Source: Orientallactaga sibirica
Lineage: Eukaryota; Chordata; Mammalia; Rodentia; Dipodidae
DNA: 64,000 bases
NCBI GenBank assembly: GCA_036365145.1
Contig: JAEOAD010000982.1
Location: 7,590,001-7,654,000 of the forward strand
Direction of reading: 5' to 3'
Part shown: piece by piece, positions 23,201 through 36,300 of the stretch
Layout of the letters: every line of letters begins with the position of its first letter
How positions within the stretch are numbered: the stretch's first letter is position 1
Notes under the pieces: generated by a model
The model's input: the letters and a program-made list of their open reading frames with translations, nothing else
The model's database searches: none
Told to the model about the DNA's origin: nothing
Position numbers and translations under genes: made by a program

Positions 23201-26200
23201 ACATTATTGGTTAGGAAGTAGCAGAGCCTACAGGATGCCAGAACTTCCAACTCATTATTTCGGTGCTTTCTTTTTTTTTTTTCTACCACAGGAAGATGAG
23301 ACAGGAAAATAGAACACAAGTGAAAATTTTTATTCAAATGAAAGATAGTCTTTAGAAGTAAGTCTTTTGACAACATTTTAAAATGATGAGCTGGCCATAG
23401 TGCTACAAGCCTGTTGTCCCAGCATTGAGGAAGCAGGAAGATCATGACGTCAAGACCAGCAAGACCTTTTCTCAGAAAGAAAAAAAAAAGATGAAAACAG
23501 GAGCAAATAAATAGAAAAGTTCTCGGTTGTGGGACACATGTAAGAAGGGGAAAACTGAGTGGGTGCTCAAAGCCTTTGAATATATTTGTTGCTGCAGGTT
23601 TTGATTGTGCTAGTTAGCTTTCTGTTACTGAAACAAGATACCCAAAATAACCAACCTAAAAATGGAAATGTTTATTTGGGCTCGCAGCTTTGAAGATTTC
23701 AGCCCATGGTTGATTAGCCCCATTGCTTTTGCACCTATGGCAGGGAGTGGGTGGCAGTGGAAGCCCCTTCAACTCATGGCAGCATGCAAAGGGGGAAAAA
23801 GGAGAATAAGGGTCCAAGGGTCCCAGAGTCCTCTTCAGGGGTACACCCTCAGTGACCTAAAACCTCACATCATGCCCATCTCTTTTTTAAGGTTCTGAAA
23901 GATTTTATTACCGCTTAGAGCTTTAGGAGGGAGAGCTTAAGAGAAAGGAAGCTTCCTTCAAGGAAGGAGGTCATAAATAGTTCTTGCCCTGAGAGGCAAG
24001 AGGGGGTTTGAGGAGCCCACCTCAAGACTCAGGTTGGGATTTTTTATGTGAGCCCTCTGGATGGGCAGCTCATCTAACCAGTTAGTCTTGATGTCGGATG
24101 TCTGGGGTCAAGATTTCTGGAAAAAAGGTGATCTTCCCAGAAATCTTAATTCTCTAGGAAAGTAGGTCCATCTTTTTAAAGGTCTCCATACCTCTCAACA
24201 GCACAAGTTTGCAACCAATACATAGGACTTTAATATGTAGGACTTTAGGAGACAAACTAGGTCCAAACTATAGCACGATGCATTGGTTTCATTTCTTTCC
24301 TTCTTTATCTTTCTTTCCTTTGTGTGTGCGTGTGTGTATGTGTGAGAGAGAGATGTGGGCAAGTGCACGCCACAGTGCATGTGTGTAGGTAAGAGGAGAA
24401 CTTTCAGGTGTTGGTCCTCACCTTCCACCTCTTTTGAGGTGTCTCTTGTTGTCACCACTCCATTTGCTAGGTCATCTGGCCCATGAGCTTCAGGCAGATT
24501 TGCCTGTCTCTCTACCTCTCATCTCGCTGTCTGAGATTTAGATGCCCACGATGGCTCTGGGGATCTGAACTTATCCATTGATCCATCTCCCCAGCTATGA
24601 ATTGGTTTCCTAAAGCAATTCTTAACATGCAGCCTATAAACAGTTGCCATCAGCATCACTTTTGAACTTAGAAGTGCAGATTCTTGGGCCCACCATACCC
24701 CTGTTAAATTTGGAAGCTTTAGAGGAGGGCAAGCATTCTGTGTTATAACCAATCCTCCAGGTGAAGCTGGTGCATGCTCAAGGGTAGAAGCACTGGTGCA
24801 GAGCCCTCACTAACAGTACTGCTGGCAGCATGCTAGAATAGAAAGCTGGTAAAACCTCCTATGCCTTCTAACTGTTACGATGTAATCTTGACTTACCACT
24901 TAGCCCATACAGCCCCTTTCTCTTCATATTCTCATTGGGGAAGCTGTTTTAAGGCTTAATATATGTTAAAGCAACTCATGAAGGCAAATGTTTATCTGAA
25001 TTAAGTGTTTGGGGATCTTGAAAGGGCTAAAAAGAAGTTTCTTATTGCCCCTCAGAACTCCCATATATGATGATTACATTGATAGAACCAACCACATGCC
25101 AGCCACTGTTCTAAGCCCTTATAAAAGGCTATCATTCAACACCCAATAACTCTTTGGAAGCAGCACTGTTATTAGCTCATTGTACAGGTGAGGATACTGA
25201 GGCATGGTAAGTTAAGCAACTCACTCTAGGTGAAACAGCTTAAAGAGGTTTCAGAATTGCAATTCAAACCCAGGGCCCATGATGACAAAGTTTAATATCT
25301 ATACCACATTACCTTCCAGCCTTCTTTTTTTCCTTTCTTTCCCCCACTCCTTCCTTCCTTCCTGCTTTTTGTGACAACAGTCATGGAGCCCAGGCTAACT
25401 TCAGACGCACTGCATAGCTGAACCTGGCTTTGAACTCCTGATCCTCCTGTCGCTACCTCCTCAAGCTCTTGGATTACAGGCATGTGCTACCCCTTCAGCC
25501 TTCTTAACCACTTTGCTGTGCGAGGATCAGTTGCTTGGTAGTTGTGCATCTGCAAACTAAAAATAAAGGTAGAGGGGCTGGGGAGATGGCTTAGCAGTTA
25601 AGCACTTGCCTGTGAAACCTAAGGACCCTGGTTTGAGGCTCTATTCCCCAGGACCCATGTAAGTCAGATGCATAAGGTGGTGCATGCATCTGAAGTTCGT
25701 TTTCAGTGGCTGGAGGCCCTGGCATGCCCATTCTCTCTCTATCCTATCTGCTTCTTTCTCTCTCTGTCACTTTCAAACAAACAAACAAACAAACAAACAA
25801 ACAAAGAATGATCACCTTAAAAAAGGTAGAATCCATAGTGGTGAGACTCCATAAATGTTGATTTGGTTCCCCAAATGGCTCACACATTGTGTCTCCCTGA
25901 GTAACTTTGGACCAAGGTAGATTTGTTTCATTTCAAGATGGCTTGATTTCTGCTGAAGACCAAGGGGACTGACTTGCTATTTCCATATTTACTATCACTG
26001 TGCAAGAATGAGGATTCTATTGTGTGCTCAGCAGTCCTGGTTCCTGGCAGAACATCATCTCTGATCCAGAGAATTTATATTCAGTTAGAAGAACATGAGG
26101 ACCCAACAAATTTAACAGTCCCACAGTGTGAGCCAGTGCTGTAGGGCTCTAATACATGTACCTGTGGCACACATCTCCTTGCTTTACCCCAGAGGTCACC

Positions 26201-29200
26201 TGTAGACAGTTCCTCTGGATGTTGACAGCTTTCGTGTGTCTGAGAAGTAACTGCTTGCAAGAGAGTCTGTGGCCTATAATGAAACAAGCCAAGAGTGCCA
26301 AGGTATTAACACCCCAAAAGTAAGGAGTAGAAGTAATCCAATCATATGAGTGACTGAGGTGGAGGATCACAAGTTCAAGACTAGCTTGCACTACATAGGT
26401 AGATCCTGACCCAAAACCACAACAAAAAGTGTCATCTTCTTTGTCCCAATGTGGGGCAGTGCTGAGGAGGGTCCTGTATTGTCGCCCAGAGTTCCCCAGG
26501 TGGATTGTGCTCTAGTTCCCCATAGTAGTAACCTGCTTGTTAGTGCCCCTATTATTGGTGTTACTCCCTTCTCTGGCTCACTTAAACGCTGTCTTTCTCT
26601 CTCTTTCTGCTTCCTAGGATCTCAACTTGAAGCACACTCACCTCCAAGGTTTGGACAAATAGCCCTACCTCTATAAAGCCACATAGAAATCTCATAATTC
26701 TCTCACCCTGATGATCCCTTTTCTCTCTCTCTTTTTACTTATGTAGGTGTGTATATCTGTATTCATGTATGGATATGGATGATATGTGTATATATAGATA
26801 TACACACATGCCATAACATGAGTTATGATCTGAGGACTTCTTCAGGGTGTTTGTCCTTTTCCTCTACCCTGGTCAAGACAGGAATTCCCTTGTTATTTTG
26901 TTTTGTTTGTATGTTCCAGTATAACTGGCCTGCAAGCTTCCATATTCTCCTGGCTCTACCTCCCATTGCCATAGACGCATTGAGATCAGACACATGTGTC
27001 ATATTGTGTCCAGCTTTGCTTGGATGACATGGAGTCAAAGTCAGCTGGTAGACTTGCAAGGAAGTTCTTTTAACTGCTGAGAAAACCTCACCAGCCCTCC
27101 TTTTTTTCTCTTTATCCCTTCCTGGTGATACTTGCCACCTGGGATCATTGTTCATTAGGCACATCCTATGCAACTTAAATCCTTTTAGTACATCATCAGT
27201 GCTGGATGAAAAGGATGATGGAAGGGTTGGCGGGGCAGAGGGTGGGATAGACTAATGCAAGGAAAACTAGTGAGTACTCAGAGCCTGCTCCCAGCCATGC
27301 AAGAATTAAATGATTACATTTAACCCTCCCCCAAACTCTCCACAGTGAATGTAACTGGTGCTAGTCACACTTTACCAGGGTTCCCAAGGCACTGTCAGTA
27401 TCTAAGGATAGAGTGAACCTGGCACTGAGACTTGGGGAGGAAGATAGGGAGCACAGGGCAAGCCATCGTAGAGCAGTGGCTCCCTGGCCTGGCCTCTGGG
27501 GCTCTGGGCTTTAAACACAGTAGCTTCACCCTGGAAGCCTGAGTGATGACTCAGTATCTTGTCAGCAGGGAGAGAGGCCTCTTGTGGGCCACCATCCCAA
27601 GAAAGAATCCTTAGACCTGAAAACTTTTAGCTGTGTAAATTGATACAGTTTGTAGCAGGTATTTTCAGTCTATCAGAAGCTCAAATGGATGAGTCACCAT
27701 ACTCACCTCCAGCGTTTAGCTCTTCAGGGCTGGACCAATGCCTTTTTATTTCTATTTGGTCTTTGAAGGAGATCTTCTTTTAGGTACAACTGTTCTATTT
27801 TCCAGAGGGTAAGATGACATAATAGTGGGAGATGGTTATAATTTCATTCTTGCAGAATTGTCTTCCCCATTTGGAAACAATTATACATGTGAGCCAGTTT
27901 GGTGATCTCATAAGCTATAATCCCTAACTTTCTCTCTGGGCTGGGTCGAGATCTTTCTGTGCTACAGGCATTTCCAGTGATAAGTCCCATTACCATTCCT
28001 GTTCTCCAAGGTCTCACTGTCTTTCTCGCCCTCTTTGTCCACCAGAGTATTTGTTGTTCTTTGGGCAAAGAGGCAGGAGGTAGGCTCTGTGCTCTGGAAA
28101 GACGGCCATCTTGTTTGACCTTATCCTCTACTATGAAATCCAGTGCTTGTTCTCTTCTTCTATCTTCTTCCTCTGTCTGTGTAACCCAAATTAGAAATGT
28201 TCCCTGTGGCATTGATCTGATGTTCAGCCAATTTCCCATCTCCTCCAAATCCTAGTCCCACACCCAGGCATAAGGTCACTTTTAAAAAACAAAATTGTGT
28301 GTTTGTGTATGGGTACACATGTGTGCACATGTATGTGGAGGCCAGCAGTTGATGTTGAGTTGCTCAGTCACTCTTCACCTCATTTTTTGAGACAGACTCT
28401 TGCACTGAACTTAGAGTTCACCAATTAGGCTGGCTAGCTTTGATGTGGATGCTGGGTATCAAACTCAGTTCCTCCTGCTTGCGTAGCTAGCACTTTACCC
28501 ACTGAGCCATCCGCCTAGCCCCATGAGGTCACTTGTGTTGGGTCCTGACTGTTTCTCTGGCAGGTAGAACTGAGCAATAGAGATTCTAAACATGGAAGCA
28601 GAGGACACCCTAGCCCACTTTCTGTTTACTCCTGTAAGGATTCATGTTCCTAGTGGACAGCTGTGAGGAGAGCCATGGTGGGGACAGGGCTCTAAAGACT
28701 GGCATGGACAACCTTGACAGAAGCCAGATGAAAAATATGATAGACCCTTGGCATTGAGAGCTAAAGAGAGCTGAGTGAGCAGGCGAAGGACCTCCAGACC
28801 AGGGTAGGATTCTGAGAGAAGGAACCATGGACTCGGTAGATACAGCTTTCAGTGCTTGGTGCTGATTGGATACTGAAAAGCCTGCAGAGTGAAGGAGCTC
28901 TCTGGAGAGGCCATTGGGAACTCTGAGCTGTCAGCACTGGAGGGATCTCTCAGATCCACATCCCTTCTTGTACTCATTCCCAGCCCAGACACCATTATGA
29001 ATACAGAAAAAAGAGGAAGAAAACAAAAAAGATCGTACATTTATTCAACTGACATTGAGACAACTAGGGACATCTTATAGCAAAAGTAACACAAAGTAAT
29101 TTCTTGTATGTGCAGTGTCAGGGATTTAACCCATAGCCTTGTACATATGAGGCAAGCACTCTACCATTGAGCCATACCCTTAGTTCCAACACAGCTGCTT

Positions 29201-30320
29201 TCAATCATCAGATTTAAGGATTGCTTGTTCCCTGTACCACCCTAATAGAAGCTCCAAAACAAGATGGACCAATTCTATATGTCAATGGGAGCTCAGCAGT
29301 TTTTTGTTCATTTGTCTATTGTTCCTATTTCTACATCTCAATTGTGTCTATAAATCTTAACATATTACAAAATTAATACATAGTGTCCATTTAAGATGTG
29401 TCTGGGCCATCATCACATCTGGAAGTCTCCTTCTCTTCCTGGTTTTATTCATTTAGGCCCTTGAGGGTAAAAGTAAAATCTTTTCTCTTTGTATCTCATG
29501 TAGTGTACAAGGAATACTCAGTAAACTGGTTTGGTGATTGGTAATGATTTGTATCCTTAAGACAAAGCCTAGAGATATTTTATTTCTACTCAGCTTGATC
29601 ATCAGTGCTATCATCTGAACCTGGAGGGTTCCAATACAACATATGCTACTAACTTATATAGACTTTACTGAGGTGGCTGTACCTCGCCAAGGATCCTCCT
29701 TAAAGGATGTGTTTTTCCTCCTCCATAGGCTGCCTGGGCTCAGCTGATGGCCTGTTGAGATTCTTTAACATTCTGACATGGTGTGAATGCAACTACCCAG
29801 TAGGGATGGTGTTTAGATTCCTAATTCATTGTCCTGGGATACTGAGAATCCTTGAGTGATGTCTAGGTTGCTGATTATTTATGTCAGGCTCTCAAACTTG
29901 GCTGTTCTTTGGGGAAAACAGCCTGCCTGCATCCAACCCTAGAGATTCTGATGTCATTGGTCTGGGATGCAGTCTGGGTATGCATATGCAGTTTCTTCAA
30001 AGTGACCCATGTGATAATATGCTCTTATTCAAGTTCCTTCTGTGAAAGTAGAAACCATTTGCAACTTTTTTTTCTTGAGTGCCAGGGCTTGAACCCAGGG
30101 CTAGGCAACCTTTCTACCACTGAGCTATGTCAATAGATCAAAAGCTATAGTTTTTCAAATTATATATTTTTGTGCATAAGTGTGTGTATATACCTGTTCA
30201 TGAACATGTGTGGAGGCCAGAGGACAATCTTGAGTATTTTTTTTCAACCACCACCAACCTTTTTTGAGATAGGGTTTTGTGTTTTTTTAAGATTTATTTT
30301 TATTTATTTATTTATTAGAT

Positions 30321-30353
<33 letters not shown>

Positions 30354-33300
30354 GGCACACCAGGGCCTCCAGCCACTGCAAACAAACTCCAGATGCACGT
30401 GCCACCATGTGCATCTGGCTTATGTGGGGCCTGGAGATTCGAACTGGGGTCCCTAGGCTTCACAGGCATGCGCCTTAACTGCTAAGCCATCTCTCCAGCC
30501 CAAGACAGGGTTTTCAATGACCAGAAAGGGTAGACTGGCTGGCCAGTGAGCCTCAGGGATCTGCCTGTCTCTACCTCCCTTGTGCTGGGATTATAAGCAT
30601 GTACCATCACACCCAACTTTTCTTGGTTGTTGGGTTGTTTTTTTTTTCACATGGATTCTAGAGATTGAACTCAAGTCCTCAGGCTTTCAAAGCAAGCACT
30701 TTACTAACTGGAGTATCTCCTCAGCCCCTCCAAGTACATTTTTAAAAAATATTTTTATCTATTTATTTGCAAGCAGAGAGATATAGAAGAGAGACAGAAA
30801 GAATGGGTGCACCAGGGCATCCAGCTGCTACAAACAGACTCCAGATGCACGTGCCACCTTGTGTATCTGGCTTTACATGGGTACTGGGGAATTGAACCAG
30901 GGTCCTCAGCTTTGCAGGAAAGTACCTTAACCTCTAAGCCATCTCTCTAGCCCTACATTTTTAACATGAGGCAGTTTCAACGGCTGTTACAAGTACAATA
31001 AAGATAATTTCTTGATTTCAAAATGAGTAAAAGTCCAGAGTGGTCAATCTCCAAGTTGCCAATGTAGTCTCAGGGTGGCCTCAAACTCATGGCTATCCTC
31101 CTACCTCTGCCTCCTAAGTGCTGGGATTAAAGGCATGCACCACCATTCCTTGCATTGGCTGGCCTTTCATCATGCAGTCTCAGGCTGGCCTCAAACTCAC
31201 AGCGATCCTCCTACCTCTGCCTCCCAAGTGCTGGGATTAAAGGTGTGTGCCACCATGCCTGGCATTGGCTGGCATTTCATGGAAAGCCTCTGTGTCTTTT
31301 TGTAGAATCCAGTAGACTCAGCTCATTGTATTGAATACTGACAACAGTAGAAGCAAAAACACAACTGGACATGTCTAGTTTATGAAGTATCTTGGCATAT
31401 GTCATCTCACTGTCCCCTTGAGGAGAACAGAGAAGTTTATATTATACCTCACTTCACTGATGGGAAGATGGATACTCCAAGCAATAAAGAACTTTATAGG
31501 TTACCCAGAAAGAAACAGTACCAGGATTCTAAAAGCAGCTCTTCAGAACTGTCTGTACCGGCCTGCCAAAAGTGCTTATTTTGGGTTTGGACTATTTGAA
31601 TTACTTCCAAGTTCACAGAGCTGGAAAATGGAGGTGATGAGATTCTAGAACTTGTGCACTTAACCACTTCCTCAGTGTTTAGTCACTGAGGCAGTTGAAA
31701 AAGTCTTTACAAGACTTTGCCATGATTCATTCATTCTGGGATGCATTTGTACCTCCAAAGCACTGAGTAAAGATTAAAAGAGGTCTGAGGAATGGAAGTA
31801 ACAGTTCCACTGATTTAAGCTACTAACAGAGCATGCTGTTGAAATACACCTTAAGAAATTGATACATCCCTATTTCAAGAAATAACAAGAAGCACATTGA
31901 TTTTGGCAAGGGCTCTCATGTTAGTAAGATCACAGTGCCATAAACAGACCACCGGGATAAATTACAGATGCTTTCACAGTGATGTGTCAACTGCATTTAG
32001 TCTTTAACAAGGGTGTGTTGTTTGTTCTGTACCCATTCCTCTGCTTTACTTTTAGAAATGCACAGAGCATAAAATAAAAGTTACCTTTGTAGTGCTATAA
32101 TATTTCAAACAGTATAGATTTTTTTAATTTGAAAAAGAGGAAAATAAAAATACAAAATGAGCAGTAATCTTGGTTTAATAAGTCAATTAGAACCCAGTAT
32201 GGTGTGGTACATGCCTGTAATCCCAGAGCTTGGGAGGCTGAGGTAGGAGGATTGCCATCAGTTTGACAGCGTGCTATAGAGTGAGTTCCTGTTGAGCCTG
32301 GACTAGAGTGAGACTCTCAAAGCAACAACAGCGACAAACACACAAAAAAATTAAACTTTAGAGCTGGAGAGATGGCTTAGTGGTTAAGGCATTTGCCTGC
32401 AAAGCCAAAGGACCCAGGTTCAATTCCTCAGGATCCACGTAAGACAGATGCACAAAGGGGCACATGTGTCTGGAGTTCATTTGAAGTGGCTAGAGGCCCT
32501 GGTGTGCCCATTCTCTCTCTGTCTGTCTCTTTTCTATCTCTCTCTACTTGCAAATAAATAAATAAAATTTAAAAAATTAAACTTTAATCACTTGTAATGA
32601 TCTGATTAATTGGATGGATAAGAACTGACCACACAGCTGTACAGTCTTTCAACCACATAGATATTTTTTCTTGCTGTTAATATAAGTGTGCTTTGTCATT
32701 ACATAGATTGAGATGTACAGTAACATTGATAAATTCTGGGCTTGGGGTATAAGCAGAGTTTGAATTATTGAGGAATTTTTATATTCAAAGTATAATTTTA
32801 AAGTTTTCAAGAATTATTAATTATGTAATATTACAGGAATGTGAACTCTTTGAGGCCAGGGACTCATCTTATTCCTAAATATAACTCTAGTGCCTGGCAC
32901 ATAGTAGGTCTTCAAAAGTTAGATGAGGACTGGAGAGATGGCTTAGCAGTTAAGGCACTTGCCTGCAAAACCTAGGGACCCACTAGGTGGCTCAAGTGTA
33001 TGGAATTCGATTTTAGTGGCTGAGGCCCTGGTACACCAGTTCTCTCTCTCTATCTCCCTCTTTCTCTAAATGAATAAACTTTAATAAACCACTTTATGTT
33101 TTTGAAACTTGAATTTGACAGTGTTCTCATAGATATTCTTACTAATCAAGATAAGAATGTTCTCTAAGTTGGGCGTGGTGGTGCACGCCTTTAATCCCAG
33201 CACTCGGGAGGCAGAGGTAGGAGGATCATTGTGAGTTCGAGGCCAGCCTGAGAGTACATAGTGAATTCCAGGATAGCCTGGGCTAGGGCAAGACCCTACC

Positions 33301-36300
33301 TTGAAAAAAAAAACCAACCAAAAAAGAATGTTCTGTAGGTAGAATGAAAATCATATACATGCAAATCATGGAAGAAACTATCTCCATAATTTCTAAAAAT
33401 ATCCTGTATATATACCACATTATTTGCACAAAGAGAAAAATATCCTCTTTATTTATTCATTATTTCTTTGAAGTAGTATCTCACTTTAGCCTAGCTGACT
33501 TAGAACTTACTCTGTAGCAGATTATATTATTATACTTCATTGAAGGACAAGATTATATAATCTGAGTGAGTAACAATTACAAATTATTGTTGGTACTACT
33601 GTGAGTAAAATTATATATAAATATAATTTCATTCAGAGTAATCAAGGTTATTTTACAGATAAAAAAATATAAGCAGAAAAATGCTAGGATCTCTTGAAGG
33701 CACATTAGGATCTGAACCCTTTAGTTTCCCGGGAGAGCCAAGTCTGCGTGTGTGTTTTTATACATGTATGTACATACATGTATGTGTGTATGCCTGTTCA
33801 TAAGAACCGAGAGCTCTCAGATTTAGCTAGACTAGCCAGTCCTGTCTCCACCTCCCCAGTGCTGGGATTAGAGACATGCACTTCCATACCCAGCACTTTA
33901 CATAGGTGCTGGGGATCTAAACTCAAATCCTCAAATGCTTGCATGGCAAGCATTTTATCCACTGAGCTATCTCCCTAGTCTGATCTCAAGTCTCATAATC
34001 ACATTTAAGGCTTAGTTAGCAGGATGCTCATTCACCTATTGGAAATAAATAGATATAGGCATTTTATTAATATAGAGAGGATGATCAAGTTCGTGTTATA
34101 GTGTTTAAAGTGTGCAGGTGTTGATGAGACTTTCAAAGCCAAAGGCAATAGAAGAAAAAGCCTCAGGAAAAGAAGCCACCAACTTACAAGATGTACAAAT
34201 ACCACCAAAAAGGTTAACGGTTAAATGTGCCTTCAAAACAGAGGCAACTCAAAAATGTAACTTTTCCAACTAAGTAAGGTTTCCATGTGGTGGGGGTATC
34301 CATAATTTCAACCTTTCTTAGTGGTTTTTACCAGTATGTAGTTGTTTACACAACAGGCTTGTCACATGGTAGTCCCACTCTCGAGGGACCTGGAAGAACC
34401 ATAATCTGGATGCTTGTTGGAAGCAAAGCTGAGAGGATGAGTCACAAAGACATGGGGATTCATATTCAGCCTGAAAGTAGCAAAGATTCCTGCTTCCACT
34501 TGTATTGACTGCTTGACTTGTGACCTTGCTGATGCTGTGATAAAGAACAAGAGAGAAAATGGTAGCTGGGGATAGTGATGTTAGCACTAGTCTTGTCTCA
34601 TCATTAGTTATTTAATGGCACACATTTAATCTGATGTGGCAGACAGTGTCTGGCAAAGCTACAAAGCTTGTTTCCTCCTCAGCTTACAAGCTAGACTACA
34701 TTTGCCACCCACCCTTTTAATTAACAGTGGTCACATAACAGTGGTGAGTTCTGATCAATGGATGTGGCCACAAAATGATGTGTTCCACTTCTGGGCCTAG
34801 ATGTTAAAAACCTTCCACCTGATTCACCTTATCCTCTTTCCTTGATCATCTACTGGATGCCACTGACCAGAACAAACTTGGAATGTTCATGCTGAAGAAA
34901 ACTGTGTCCTCATCAATCTGGCCCCTAAATAACACCCCCTGCTTCCCCCGCTCCCAGTCTTCTACTCTAAGTTGCTGATTGGACTTTATAAATGGAAAAC
35001 AAACTTCTACTTATTTAAGTCCCTAAGATTTCAGAGTTTTCTTATTGAAATGGCTTGCATTATCTTCTCACGCATCTGTGCCTTCTGGCCAAGGTTGTTG
35101 TTATGTCTGGTTCTTCCATTGGAAGGTGGGGAGGAGTGAGGTAAGCATTTCTTCTTGAGAACATCTAAGAACCCAAGTTCATATAATCTAAGGAAACTGG
35201 GTACATTCCGTTAAGTCACTGCTGAGACACTTATTGTCCAAACTAGAGTTGTTTGAGGACAGGAAGTGCCAACAGAGCCACCTACTTCCTTTGGGCCAAA
35301 CTAGGTCAATGGGATGTTTAAGGCACTATATAAGTTTAAGACATATATAACCTGGACTTTCTGGAGCTGTATTAGTTACCTTTCTCATTGATGTAATAAG
35401 ACAAGTACCTGACGAAAATCAGTTTGAGGGAGGAAGGTTTTGTTTTAGCTTACATTTCAAAGTTATAGTTTATCATAGAAAGGATGGCATGGTGGCAGGA
35501 GCTCAAGACAGCTTGTCACATTTAGTCCACAGTGAGGAAACAGAGAGCAACAAATGCTGGAGCTCATCTAGCTCTCTCCTTTTTATACAGTCCAGGACCC
35601 CAGCCAGCCCATGGAATGATGCAGCCCGTAGTTAAGGTGGGTCTTCCTACTTCAATTAACCTAATCAAGATAATTTCTCACAGGCTTACCCAGAAACTAG
35701 TTTCCTAGTTGATTCTATCTCTGGTCAGTTGACAATCAATATAAGCCATAGGGGCCAAATCTTAACCCCTGACTTTAAATTGGTATTTAAAATATTTCAT
35801 TTATTTATCTGAGAGAGAATGAGAGAGAGAAAGAAGCAGATAGAGACAGACAATGGGAGCGCCAGGGCCTCTAGCCACTGCAAAGAACTCCAGACATTTG
35901 TGCTAACCTGTGCATCTGTCCTTATGTGGGTACTGGGGAATCAAACTCAGGTCCTTAGCCTTTGTAGGAAAGTGCCTCAACACTAAGCCATCTCTCCAGC
36001 ACCATTGTATTTAATCCTTATATTTAAGTTTCCTTATCTGAAAAGTGGAAGTACCTGTATCACAGAGCTATACTGGTTAATGTAATACATCTGACACATT
36101 GTAAGAATTCGGTAACTTTTAACCAGAATCATTATGGGCCAGTGCTTGTGATGGAAGTGTTCCATAACTAACTGTGCTACTCAGTACAGTGGCCACCAGC
36201 ACTGAGCACTTGAAACTCAGCTGGGGTGCTTAATTTTTAATTATATTTAATTTTAATTAATTTTTTAAAATTTAGAGAAAAAAGTGTATTTATTTAGTAG

